A stretch of 64,000 nt of DNA from Bacteroidales bacterium (lineage in GTDB: Bacteria; Bacteroidota; Bacteroidia; Bacteroidales; UBA932). Of the stretch, positions 1-7,636 are shown piece after piece. The position numbers and the translations under genes are program-made. The notes beneath the pieces are model-generated. The model saw only the letters and a list, made by a program, of their open reading frames with translations, was not told the DNA's origin and ran no database searches. Location: contig JAFPVJ010000027.1 in NCBI GenBank assembly GCA_017400135.1, positions 124,001 through 188,000 of the forward strand, given 5' to 3'. Within the stretch, counting starts at the first letter, position 1, and each line of letters opens with the position of its first letter.

Positions 1-1
1 G

Positions 2-607
2 AGCGGCAAGGTGGGTGTAGAATACAAACTCCGGATCCGGCTCTCCGAGGGGAACGAATACGAAGCGGAGGCGATGATGCCGGAGCCCGGCTTCCGGATG
101 GACGCGATCGACTATGCCTTTGCCGGTGACAAGACGCTGGGACTGGACAGTCTCTGGACCGTGGGCGTTTGGGGCTACGAGAAGGAAATCGACAGTTACT
201 ATTTGGGTACCCACGCTGTGAACGGTTTTTACCAGCCCATGGAGATGGCCAAGGTGACGGATGACAAGTTCTTCAACCACAACGAAGTGGCGGGCTTCCC
301 GATTGAGCCGCTCATGCAGTCGGAGCTCCTGCGGAAGCAGTACGGCGACTGCTACAAGTACCTGGAGGCCGGAGACGAGATCACCCTGGAGTTGTGGACC
401 CTGGAGAAGGGATACTACGAATACCTCCTGGCCTTGACGATGAACAGCATCTCCATCCCGCTCTTCACCCCGCAGCCGGCCAACGTGCCCACCAACATCC
501 GCGGCGAGCATGTCCTCGGCTACTTCGCCGTCTGCCCCGTCGCCCGCGCCAGCGTCACCGTCGACGATCCCTTCCGCCCGTATTTCAAAAGGATGTTTCC
601 CTTTTAG
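2..607 (+). CDS. DUF4249-type protein, C-terminal part (5' end outside the window)
   Basis: The reading frame is already open at the first bases (Ser-Gly-Lys-Val-Gly-Val-Glu-Tyr), so the GTG at 11 is not a real start and the N-terminus lies upstream. About 201 residues are visible. The opening GKVGVEYKLRI followed by an EYEAEA strand, and the C-terminal NVPTNI...LGYFAV segment, match my recollection of the Bacteroidetes DUF4249 family. These are usually secreted or lipoprotein beta-rich proteins encoded beside TonB-dependent receptors, and their biochemical role is unknown. Any signal peptide and partner receptor would be to the left of the window. The AlkD-like gene starts 12 bp downstream on the same strand. 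Family assignment is fairly confident; function is not assigned. Confidence 0.7.
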   Translation, partial: SGKVGVEYKLRIRLSEGNEYEAEAMMPEPGFRMDAIDYAFAGDKTLGLDSLWTVGVWGYEKEIDSYYLGTHAVNGFYQPMEMAKVTDDKFFNHNEVAGFPIEPLMQSELLRKQYGDCYKYLEAGDEITLELWTLEKGYYEYLLALTMNSISIPLFTPQPANVPTNIRGEHVLGYFAVCPVARASVTVDDPFRPYFKRMFPF

Positions 608-619
608 CCCCCTGTCTAT

Positions 620-1342
620 ATGAACGCACTTCTAGCACAAATGATGGCTCACGCCAATCCGGCTCAGGTGGCGGGACTGTCCCGCTTTTTCAAGACCGGG
701 CCGGGCCAGTATGGGGAAGGGGACAAGTTTCTGGGAATCAAGGTCCCCGTGACGCGGGAGGTGGTGAAGGAATGTTGGCAGAAAACCAGTTTGAATGAAT
801 TGGAGGAATGTATTGCCAGCGAATACCACGAGGTCCGTCTTGCGGCACTGCTGGCCCTGGTGGAAATCTTCAGGCATGCAGGAAAAAAGGCATTTGCCTG
901 GTTGGAGATGACGAAGGAAGACTGCGTCCGTTTCTATTTAAGCCACACGGACCGCATCAACAACTGGGATCTGGTAGACCTGAGCTGCTATCCTCTGCTG
1001 GGAGAATGGCTGCTTGACAAGGATCGGACGCTCTTGTACGATCTGGCCCGGGACGGCCAGACGATTTGGGAGCAGCGCATCGGCATCGTAAGCACGATGG
1101 CTTTTATCCGCCACGGCCAGGTCCAGGACACATTCCAGATTGCCGACATTCTGCTCGACCATCCCCACGACCTCATCCACAAAGCGGTAGGCTGGCTGTT
1201 GAGGGAGGCTGGGAAACGGGACAAGGCCGCATTGGTCGAATTCCTGCGGCCCCGTTGTCAGACCATGCCCCGCACCATGCTCCGGTATGCCATCGAAAAG
1301 TTTCCCGAGGCGGAGCGACAGCTCTATTTGGCCAAACGATAG
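620..1342 (+). CDS. DNA alkylation repair protein, AlkD-like
   Basis: This 240-residue protein is built of helical HEAT-like repeats and fits the AlkD DNA glycosylase family, which removes positively charged alkylated bases such as 3-methyladenine and 7-methylguanine. Family landmarks are visible: an NNWDLVD segment near residue 113 that carries the Trp and Asp needed for catalysis, AVGWLLREAGK near residue 190, and a C-terminal TMPRTMLRYAIEKF segment. Length matches the family (about 220-240 residues). The ATG at 620 lies 12 bp after the DUF4249 stop, so the two may be co-transcribed. The gene ends just before a strong hairpin terminator. Confidence 0.85.
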   Translation: MNALLAQMMAHANPAQVAGLSRFFKTGPGQYGEGDKFLGIKVPVTREVVKECWQKTSLNELEECIASEYHEVRLAALLALVEIFRHAGKKAFAWLEMTKEDCVRFYLSHTDRINNWDLVDLSCYPLLGEWLLDKDRTLLYDLARDGQTIWEQRIGIVSTMAFIRHGQVQDTFQIADILLDHPHDLIHKAVGWLLREAGKRDKAALVEFLRPRCQTMPRTMLRYAIEKFPEAERQLYLAKR

Positions 1343-1350
1343 ACAAAAAG

Positions 1351-1386
1351 AAAAACCGCAATAGAATGCGCTCTATTGCGGTTTTT
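1351..1386. terminator. Bidirectional rho-independent terminator
   Basis: A perfect inverted repeat with 14-bp arms (1351-1364 and 1373-1386) closes an 8-nt loop. The arms begin with A5 and end with T5, so the hairpin is followed by a U tract on either strand. It separates the AlkD-like gene on the plus strand from the tRNA-Arg and rplS on the minus strand. Confidence 0.85.
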
Positions 1387-1389
1387 GTG

Positions 1390-1463
1390 TGACTCCTACA
1401 GGACTCAAACCTGTAACCTTCTGATCCGTAGTCAGATGCTCTATTCAATTGAGCTAAGGAGCC
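1390..1463 (-). tRNA. tRNA-Arg (anticodon ACG)
   Basis: On the minus strand the sequence folds as a complete cloverleaf. The 7-bp acceptor stem pairs GGCTCCT with AGGAGTC, with one G-U pair, and the discriminator is A. The anticodon stem TCTGA/TCAGA encloses loop CTACGGA, giving anticodon ACG. The T arm contains GTTTGAGTC (loop TTTGAGT). CCA is not encoded. It lies 35 bp downstream of rplS and upstream of a terminator with no obvious promoter of its own, so it may be processed from the rplS transcript. Confidence 0.93.
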
Positions 1464-1498
1464 GGTTCCGGACTCCGGAGAGTCCGTATGGAAGTGGA

Positions 1499-1873
1499 TT
1501 ACTCGCCTTTGTTGGGGGTGAACTTCCTCTCCTTGATGCGGGCCTTCTTACCCTGCAGGTCGCGGAGGTAGAAGATACGTGCACGGCGGACCTTTCCGTA
1601 CTTGTTGACTTCGATGGAGTCGATGAAAGGAGACTCGTAGGGGAAAATCCTTTCGACGCCGACGCCGCCGGAAACTTTCCTGACGGTGAACGTGCGGGTG
1701 TGCGGGGTGGCACCGCTGATCTGGATGACCACGCCTCTGAACTTCTGAAGTCTGTCCTTGTCACCTTCCTTGATCCTGTAGGTCACGGTGATGGTGTCAC
1801 CGGCCTTGAACTCGGGGAAGCTGGCTGCTTTTCCATTGGAGAAAGCCTCTTCTACAATCTTGATGTAATCCAT
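1499..1873 (-). CDS. rplS: 50S ribosomal protein L19
   Basis: The 124-residue product is ribosomal protein L19, which sits at the 30S-50S interface. The family signature [13 protein letters not shown], then [10 protein letters not shown] and [18 protein letters not shown], runs almost without gaps, and the length is typical. The ATG at 1873 gives the usual [11 protein letters not shown] start. It is a single-gene unit with an unusually good promoter and a structured leader upstream, and tRNA-Arg follows downstream. The hairpin in the leader suggests autogenous control, as known for ribosomal protein genes, but that is inference. Confidence 0.97.
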   Translation of the reverse strand: MDYIKIVEEAFSNGKAASFPEFKAGDTITVTYRIKEGDKDRLQKFRGVVIQISGATPHTRTFTVRKVSGGVGVERIFPYESPFIDSIEVNKYGKVRRARIFYLRDLQGKKARIKERKFTPNKGE

Positions 1874-1892
1874 AATTTCAAAATATTAACCG

Positions 1893-1944
1893 CGCAACGT
1901 CACTAAAACCAAATAAATAACCATAAAACACGTGAGAGGTTGCG
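1893..1944 (-). promoter_or_regulatory. Candidate structured leader of rplS
   Basis: The rplS 5' untranslated region contains a 6-bp perfect inverted repeat (CGCAAC at 1893-1898, GTTGCG at 1939-1944). Inside it, after a short asymmetric internal loop, CAC at 1901-1903 can pair with GTG at 1932-1934. The remaining loop is AU-rich. The element lies between the predicted transcription start near 1949 and the ATG at 1873, where an L19-responsive leader would be expected. Whether it binds L19 is not shown. Confidence 0.4.
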
Positions 1945-1955
1945 TTTTGGGACTG

Positions 1956-1986
1956 CAAAGGTAGAAAGATTTTTGGTGATAGCAAA
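1956..1986 (-). promoter_or_regulatory. rplS promoter (Bacteroidetes -33/-7 type)
   Basis: Reading the minus strand, TTTG (1983-1986) is followed after exactly 19 nt by TACCTTTG (1956-1963). This matches the Bacteroidetes vegetative promoter TTTG-N19-21-TAnnTTTG without mismatch. The predicted start gives a leader of about 75 nt before rplS. Confidence 0.75.
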
Positions 1987-2001
1987 CTTTTTTTCAAAAA
2001 A

Positions 2002-4419
2002 CTATCTCTTTTTGCCCTTTGCGGCCGGCGTGAGGTCCAGGACGCGCACATTGCGGAACTTGACGCCCGGTCCGTGGCCGAGGAAACCGATGTAGCCCTT
2101 TTCATTGAACATGCCCGGATGGTTGTGATGGTCAACGGTATAAGGGTTCATGTTGCTTCCGTCGGGAGCGACGTTGTGGCCCTGGCAGGCCTCACGGATG
2201 TCGCCGTCGACGATGACTTCGCCGTTGACGGTCACGGTGATGTGGTCACCCTGGACGCGGATCTCCTCGCAGCTCCATTCGCCGAGAGGCTTGTGCTTGA
2301 TGCGCTTGGCCGGAATCACGCCATAGACGGAACCGTGGACCTGATAGTCCTTGAGCCAGCCGGCGTAGATGGGATCGTCGTGGTCGAGGACCTGCACTTC
2401 ACACATGCCGCCGTAGGCAGCGTCCACGCCATGGGGCGTACGCACGCCGACACCGTTGTTGGCGCCCGGACGCACAAAGCTGAACTCGAAGCGGAAGACG
2501 AAATCACGATACTCCTTCTCGGTATAGAGGTTGCCCCCGTTGCCGTAGCCGGAAGTGACGTAGATCTCGTTGTTGGTGATGCGGTATCCCTCCTTGTTGC
2601 CGGCCCATTTGTCCAGATTGGTGCCGTCGAAGAGCATCTCGAAGCCGGCTTTCCTTTCCTCGTCACTTAGGGTGAAGATGGGAGATCCGGCCTGCGTCTC
2701 GGCCAGCATCTTTTTGATCTCGTCCACGGCATAGCCGTCATCCGCGGTTCCGCGGGCCTGGAAGGCCTGGATGGCCTTGCCCAGCACGTTGGCCTTGGTC
2801 GTGGCGTCCAGGTCGTCGACACACTTGGCGGCGATGTTCTTGGCTGCCTGGGCGGCGGCGACGGCAACCTCGGTATCGGGATTACCCAGATAGGATCCGG
2901 CCACGGCAAAAGCCTTGGAGGTCGGCGTGTTGCCGAGCTTGGCGAGGAAGTTCTTCAGCAGGTCGGTGTCCTTCGTGGCGGCGAGCGCATCCGTCAGGGC
3001 GTTGCACTTGCGGTCCACGTCTTTCTCAAAGCGGTCCACAAAGCTGACATAGTCTTTCAGCGCAGTGAGGTTGCCGGCCCGTCCGGCGGCCAGTAGTGCG
3101 GGAGCGGCCTTGTAGTTGCCGGTCTTTCCGAGGGCCTTGACGGCCTCCGGGGAACCGGCGTTGGCAGCTTCGACCAGGTCATTGACGGCCTCGTCGGTGC
3201 CGGAAAGCGCCAGGGCAGGGAAGAAACGCTCCGGATGGCGGGCGCCTTCGATGATCTTGATGACGTGGTCGTATTTCTCGGCGGGGGAGAGCGTCTTGAG
3301 GGCGGCGGCGAATCCCTTGGCAAAGCCGGGAACGTCGGCCTCTTTCGCCTTGTCCAACAGGTTCGCCAGGCGTCCGATGTCCGTGGACTTCGCAATGCCC
3401 GGAAGGGCCTGGATGGCGCCGGGATCACCTTCTGCGGCCAGCGCGAAGATCTGCTCCGCGGCATTGGTCATGCCCTTGGAGCCCGCGAGGGCGAGCAGAT
3501 TGCTCCGGCCTTGACCGGAAGCATTCCCGAGGGCGGCAGCAACCTTTTCCTTCAAGTCTCCGGGGAAGGATTTGAGGGCCTTCAGGGCGGCGGCCCCGTT
3601 TTCGCCGCCAAGCTGTCCGATCAGGGCGTCGGCCGCTTCGTCACCGCCGATCTTGCCGGCCGCCTCAATGGCGGCGGAGGCGATGTCCTTCACGGAACCG
3701 AACTGTCCCAGGATCAGAGGGAGCTGCGATTCGATCTTGTTGTCTCCCAGCCAGTTGAGGACATCGACCTTGCCCTCGGTACCGAGTCTCTTGAACTTCT
3801 TCGCCACCTTGGCGGCAAAGGCCTCGGTGGGCGGCGCATAGCGGCGCAGCGCCGTGCCGCGGACCGTGCGACTTTTATCCGTGATGGCCTTCAGGATATC
3901 TTTCTCCGGAACGACGCCAAGCATCCTTTCTTTCAAGTAGAGCGCCTCGCACTTTTCCTGGGAAGTGGCACTCTTGCGCAGGACTTTCGAGTCGATGGGC
4001 GCGGTCACGACCGTGTTGTCCGGTGTGCCGAGCAGCCAGAGCTGACTCTCGAGGAACTGCTTGTTGACGGGATCCGTGCAGAGCGCGGCAGCCTGCTTCA
4101 AACCTTCCTTGACGGCAGGCTTCCAGGCCTGGTTGCCCGGCGTGGCCGCAAAGTTGGTCAGTCCGTTGATGGCGTATTCGATGCGGTTGTTGGCGCCCAT
4201 TTCGGGGCTTTGCAGCATCGCGGCGAGCTGGATGACGCTCTCGGGCGCCGCCTTGGCAAGATCCAGCATGTCGCTGGCGAGCGCTTCGGCGGTTTGGGCG
4301 GGCATCTGGGCGACGACGTCGCCGACGATGGTTTCAACGCTGCGCTGGCGGGCGTCCTGCGCCTGCAGGGCGAAACTGAGCGCAAGCGTGGCCAGAATCA
4401 GGGTAAATATCTTTTTCAT
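2002..4419 (-). CDS. Secreted HEAT-repeat protein with C-terminal DUF1080 (3-keto-glycoside hydrolase-like) domain
   Basis: This 805-residue protein has a signal peptide (MKKIFTLILATLALSFALQAQ). About 560 residues of helical, alanine-rich HEAT-like repeats follow, and from about residue 600 a DUF1080 lamin-G-like domain that starts with FEMLFDGTNLDKW and contains GVGVRTPHG and CEVQVLDHDDP. DUF1080 proteins have been shown in some bacteria to hydrolyse 3-keto-glycosides. The upstream neighbour, 15 bp away and in the same direction, is a Gfo/Idh/MocA oxidoreductase that could make such a keto-sugar, so the pair is plausibly functional. An AGGAGGA ribosome-binding site (4427-4433) sits 7 nt before the ATG. 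The large repeat region ahead of the domain is unusual; most DUF1080 proteins I know are much shorter. Substrate is unknown. Confidence 0.8.
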   Translation of the reverse strand: MKKIFTLILATLALSFALQAQDARQRSVETIVGDVVAQMPAQTAEALASDMLDLAKAAPESVIQLAAMLQSPEMGANNRIEYAINGLTNFAATPGNQAWKPAVKEGLKQAAALCTDPVNKQFLESQLWLLGTPDNTVVTAPIDSKVLRKSATSQEKCEALYLKERMLGVVPEKDILKAITDKSRTVRGTALRRYAPPTEAFAAKVAKKFKRLGTEGKVDVLNWLGDNKIESQLPLILGQFGSVKDIASAAIEAAGKIGGDEAADALIGQLGGENGAAALKALKSFPGDLKEKVAAALGNASGQGRSNLLALAGSKGMTNAAEQIFALAAEGDPGAIQALPGIAKSTDIGRLANLLDKAKEADVPGFAKGFAAALKTLSPAEKYDHVIKIIEGARHPERFFPALALSGTDEAVNDLVEAANAGSPEAVKALGKTGNYKAAPALLAAGRAGNLTALKDYVSFVDRFEKDVDRKCNALTDALAATKDTDLLKNFLAKLGNTPTSKAFAVAGSYLGNPDTEVAVAAAQAAKNIAAKCVDDLDATTKANVLGKAIQAFQARGTADDGYAVDEIKKMLAETQAGSPIFTLSDEERKAGFEMLFDGTNLDKWAGNKEGYRITNNEIYVTSGYGNGGNLYTEKEYRDFVFRFEFSFVRPGANNGVGVRTPHGVDAAYGGMCEVQVLDHDDPIYAGWLKDYQVHGSVYGVIPAKRIKHKPLGEWSCEEIRVQGDHITVTVNGEVIVDGDIREACQGHNVAPDGSNMNPYTVDHHNHPGMFNEKGYIGFLGHGPGVKFRNVRVLDLTPAAKGKKR

Positions 4420-4434
4420 AACGTCGTCCTCCTA

Positions 4435-5742
4435 TTATTTCAATAGTTTGCCCCATTCGCCCCGCATCGGCTGGTCGACGAGCAGGTTGGCCGCATCGTC
4501 GTTGATGAAGAGCTGTTTCTTCGGGTCGAATTCGAGGTTGCGGCCCAGACGCAGCGCGCATACGCCCATGTTGACGATGGTGGCGCTGTGGTAGCCGTTG
4601 TCTTCGTTGAGGGAGAACGGACGGCGTGTCCGGACGCACTCCAGGAAATCCGTATTGGTCGGCTCCGGATCCGGAAGCTCGTTGATGATGTCCATCACGT
4701 AGGGGATGGTGCACTCGAAGCCCTGGTAGACCTTCCCGAGGGGACCCTCGATGTAGGGCACCTTGCCCTTGCTCTCGTAGCCCTCACCTTCGAGGATGAT
4801 CTTGCAGCCGTCTGCGTAGGTGTACGTGATGCTGCGCCAGATGCCGATGGCGTCGGGATGCTGCTGCGGTGCGTCGATTTCGACCTTCACGGGGAAATCT
4901 TCGTCCTTGCCGAGGAAATACTGCACGGGGTCGATGTAGTGCTGGCCCATGTCGCCGAGGCCGCCGCCGTCGTAGTCCCAGTATCCGCGGAACGTGGAAT
5001 GGGTGCGGTGGCGGTTGTAAGGTTTGAATGGAGCAGGGCCGAGCCACATGTCGTAGTCCAGGCAGGCCGGAACGGGCTCGGGGATCAGATTTTCCTTTCC
5101 GGTCCAGTAGAACTTCCAGGCGAAGCCGGTGGCGCCCGATATGCGGACGGTCAGCGGCCAGCCCAGCAGTCCGCTGTCAACCAGTTTCTTCAGGGGCTTG
5201 ACGTTCGTGCCGAGGCCGTAGAAGGTGTCCTTGAAGCGGAACCAGGTGTTGAGCCGGAAGATGCTGCCGTTGCGCTTGACGGCTTCCCGGACGCGTTTTC
5301 CCTCCCCGATGGTACGGGTCATGGGCTTCTCGCAGAAGATGTCCTTGCCGGCGTTGGCCGCTTCGCAGGCCATCAAGGCGTGCCAGTGGGGCGGGGTGGC
5401 GATGTGTACGATGTCGATGTCGGGATCATGGACGAGGTCCCGCCAGTCGGTGTAGGCCTTGGGGGTCTCGCCGAAGGTGTCTTTCGCCCGCTGGAGCGTC
5501 TTGCTCAGGTGTTCGCTGTCCACGTCGCACATCGCGACGAGGCGGCAGTTCTGGTCGCTGACGAAATGGCTGCTGGAATTGCCGATGCCGCCGACGCCGA
5601 TGACGCCGCGGGTCAGTTGGTCACTGGGGGCGATGAAGTGGTTGTCACCGCCCATTTTTCCGAAAGCCGTACGGGGCGCCACGGTAAACAGCGCAATGCC
5701 CGCTCCGGTCGTTTTCAGAAAGGATCTTCTGCTTTGGTCCAT
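4435..5742 (-). CDS. Gfo/Idh/MocA family oxidoreductase with Tat-like signal
   Basis: The 435-residue protein starts with a twin-arginine-type leader (DQSRRSFLKTTGAGIALF), which suggests export folded with its NAD(P) cofactor. A Rossmann segment (GVIGVGGIGNSSSHF), the EKPMTR motif near residue 135 and DMGQHYIDPVQYF near residue 275 identify the Gfo/Idh/MocA family, which oxidises or reduces sugar hydroxyls. The DUF1080 gene lies 15 bp downstream. In characterised gut-bacterial systems such oxidoreductases make 3-keto-glycosides that DUF1080 hydrolases cleave; the same division of labour is likely here but not proved. dnaJ ends 21 bp upstream of its start. Confidence 0.85.
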   Translation of the reverse strand: MDQSRRSFLKTTGAGIALFTVAPRTAFGKMGGDNHFIAPSDQLTRGVIGVGGIGNSSSHFVSDQNCRLVAMCDVDSEHLSKTLQRAKDTFGETPKAYTDWRDLVHDPDIDIVHIATPPHWHALMACEAANAGKDIFCEKPMTRTIGEGKRVREAVKRNGSIFRLNTWFRFKDTFYGLGTNVKPLKKLVDSGLLGWPLTVRISGATGFAWKFYWTGKENLIPEPVPACLDYDMWLGPAPFKPYNRHRTHSTFRGYWDYDGGGLGDMGQHYIDPVQYFLGKDEDFPVKVEIDAPQQHPDAIGIWRSITYTYADGCKIILEGEGYESKGKVPYIEGPLGKVYQGFECTIPYVMDIINELPDPEPTNTDFLECVRTRRPFSLNEDNGYHSATIVNMGVCALRLGRNLEFDPKKQLFINDDAANLLVDQPMRGEWGKLLK

Positions 5743-5763
5743 AAATTATGTGGGTTATGTGAT

Positions 5764-6966
5764 TTAAAAGATTGTCTTCTCTTTCTCGAAGAGCGCCTTG
5801 TCGTCCCGGCTGAGGTCGGGCGTGAAGGAACGGCTGTTCCGCATCGACTCGATGGCGGCCTTCTCGCTGCGGTCGAGCTTGCGGGGAATCCAGACCAGCA
5901 CCTTGACATACAGGTCGCCGCGGCCGTAACTGTTGACGGTGGGGAGTCCCTTGCCGCGCAGCTTGACGACCGTGCCGGACTGCGTACCCGGGTCGAGTTT
6001 GACCCGTTCGGTGCCGCTCAGGGCGGGTACCGCGATCTCACAGCCGAGCATCGCGTCGGTGACGGAGATGACCTGGGTGTAGAAGAGGTTGTTGCCCTCG
6101 CGCTTCAGGTCGCTGCTCTCGATCTCCTCGATGACGACCTGCAGGTCGCCGTTGACTCCGTTGTGCTGGGCGGCGTGGCCTTCTCCGCGCATCGTCAGGA
6201 TCATGCCGGCTTCCACGCCGGCCGGGATCTTGACTTTCACATTCTCACGCTTGCGCACGAGACCCGTCCCGTCGCAGTTGCGGCAGGGATTGCTGACGAT
6301 CTTCCCTTCGCCGTGGCACTGCGGGCAGGTGGTGTAGGACATGGCCCGCCCGAAGAGGGTGTTGGTCGTATGCTGGACCTGGCCCGAACCCTTGCAGGTG
6401 GGGCAGGTCTTGATGTCGGAACTGTTCTTGGTGCCGCGCCCGTCGCAGTCGGGACACGGGCGTTTGCGCTCGAGGCTGATCTCCTTCTCGCAGCCGGTGG
6501 CGATCTCCTGCAGCGTCAGTTTGACGCGCGTGCGGATGTCCTGGCCCCGGTAGACCCGCTGCGAAGAAGAACGGTTGCCACCGAACCCCCCGAATCCGCT
6601 GAAACCGCCGAATCCGCCCCCGAATCCGCCCCCGAAAGCGCTACCGAACGCACCGCCGAAGAGGTTGTTCAGGATGTCCTCCAGGTTGCCGAAGCCCTGG
6701 CTCCAGTCGGGACCTGCCGCGCCGTCGACGCCGGAGAATCCGAACTGGTCATAGCGGGCCTTCTTGTCGGGATCGCTCAGGATGGAGTAGGCCTCGGAGG
6801 CTTCCTTGAATTTCTCCTCCGCGGTCTTCTTTTCCTGGGCCGTTCCGTCCACCCACCGGTCCGGATGCCACTTCAGGGCCGCCTTGCGGTAGGCGCTCTT
6901 GATGTCGTCGGCCGAGGCTCCTTTCGTGAGTCCCAATACCTCGTAGTAATCTCTTTTCTCTGCCAT
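5764..6966 (-). CDS. dnaJ: Chaperone protein DnaJ
   Basis: The 400-residue protein is a full type-I Hsp40, the co-chaperone that delivers unfolded clients to DnaK and stimulates its ATPase. In order it shows the J domain with HPD (residues about 34-36), a Gly/Phe linker (GGAFGSAFGGGFGGG), four CxxCxGxG zinc motifs (CPDCDGRG, CPTCKGSG, CPQCHGEG, CRNCDGTG, residues about 170-240) and the C-terminal substrate-binding domain. Length and domain order are normal. grpE ends 6 bp upstream, giving a grpE-dnaJ operon; dnaK is not in the window. Confidence 0.97.
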   Translation of the reverse strand: MAEKRDYYEVLGLTKGASADDIKSAYRKAALKWHPDRWVDGTAQEKKTAEEKFKEASEAYSILSDPDKKARYDQFGFSGVDGAAGPDWSQGFGNLEDILNNLFGGAFGSAFGGGFGGGFGGFSGFGGFGGNRSSSQRVYRGQDIRTRVKLTLQEIATGCEKEISLERKRPCPDCDGRGTKNSSDIKTCPTCKGSGQVQHTTNTLFGRAMSYTTCPQCHGEGKIVSNPCRNCDGTGLVRKRENVKVKIPAGVEAGMILTMRGEGHAAQHNGVNGDLQVVIEEIESSDLKREGNNLFYTQVISVTDAMLGCEIAVPALSGTERVKLDPGTQSGTVVKLRGKGLPTVNSYGRGDLYVKVLVWIPRKLDRSEKAAIESMRNSRSFTPDLSRDDKALFEKEKTIF

Positions 6967-6972
6967 TTCCTG

Positions 6973-7524
6973 CTATGCTCCTACCACTACCTTTGCATAC
7001 CGGAGGACTTTGCCGTTGAGGGTATAGCCCGTCTGGACTACGTCGATCACCACTCCCTTGAGACTCTCCTCCGGGGCGGGGAACTGGGCCGCGGCTTCGT
7101 GGAAATCCGTATCGAACGGCTTCCCGACGGCTTCGATCACGGCGAGGCCGCGTGTCTTGAGGTATGCCATCAGTTTGTCGTAAATCAAGGTCGTGCCTTC
7201 CCGGGCCGCCTCGTCGGAACTGCCTTCGAGCATCTTGATCGCCCGTTCACAATCGTCCAGGACCGGGAGCAGGCCCTTGATGGTGTCGGCTGCCGCCGAA
7301 CTGACCAGGTTGAGACGGTCCTCGGCGCTGCGCCGGCGGAAGGTCTCGAACTCGGCCATCAGCCGGAGATAGTCGTCCTTGCCTTGCTGTATCTCTTTCT
7401 TGCTGTCTTCCAGCGCTTGTTTGCTTTCTTCGAGTTGTTTTTGAAGCTCTTCCAGTTTCTTGGCCTCCCGGGCCTCTTTCTTCTGCTCCTTCTTGGGAGT
7501 CTTGATCTCTGTTTCTTCTGCCAT
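6973..7524 (-). CDS. grpE: Nucleotide exchange factor GrpE
   Basis: GrpE releases ADP from DnaK in the Hsp70 cycle. The protein has a Lys/Glu-rich coiled-coil N-terminus (about residues 1-60), then DYLRLMAEFETFRRRSAEDR, a conserved LPVLDDCERAI helix and a C-terminal beta domain ending VLRYAKVVVGA. The frame is open to an ATG at 7569, but the first 15 residues from there (MAGYLMISMEKAQHI) look unlike a GrpE start, so I prefer the ATG at 7524 (MAEETEIKTPKKEQ, 183 residues). ATGs at 7545 and 7554 are alternatives. dnaJ follows after 6 bp. Confidence 0.93.
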   Translation of the reverse strand: MAEETEIKTPKKEQKKEAREAKKLEELQKQLEESKQALEDSKKEIQQGKDDYLRLMAEFETFRRRSAEDRLNLVSSAAADTIKGLLPVLDDCERAIKMLEGSSDEAAREGTTLIYDKLMAYLKTRGLAVIEAVGKPFDTDFHEAAAQFPAPEESLKGVVIDVVQTGYTLNGKVLRYAKVVVGA

Positions 7525-7604
7525 GATATGTTGTGCTTTTTCCATGGAAATCATCAAATAACCTGCCATCCGCCCATCGCTGACAATGTGGCAGATTCAT
7601 CGTG

Positions 7605-7636
7605 TAAATATAAGGAAACGATTCGGTTTTATCAAT
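7605..7636 (-). promoter_or_regulatory. Candidate grpE-dnaJ promoter
   Basis: On the minus strand ATTG (7633-7636) is followed after 20 nt by TATATTTA (7605-7612), a near match to TTTG-N20-TAnnTTTG. The -33 element overlaps the stop codon of the upstream ABC-F gene. One base differs from consensus in each box. Confidence 0.4.

Noticed and set aside
6560-6720. Repetitive Gly/Phe-coding sequence as a possible DNA repeat
   Set aside because: It is the normal G/F linker of DnaJ.
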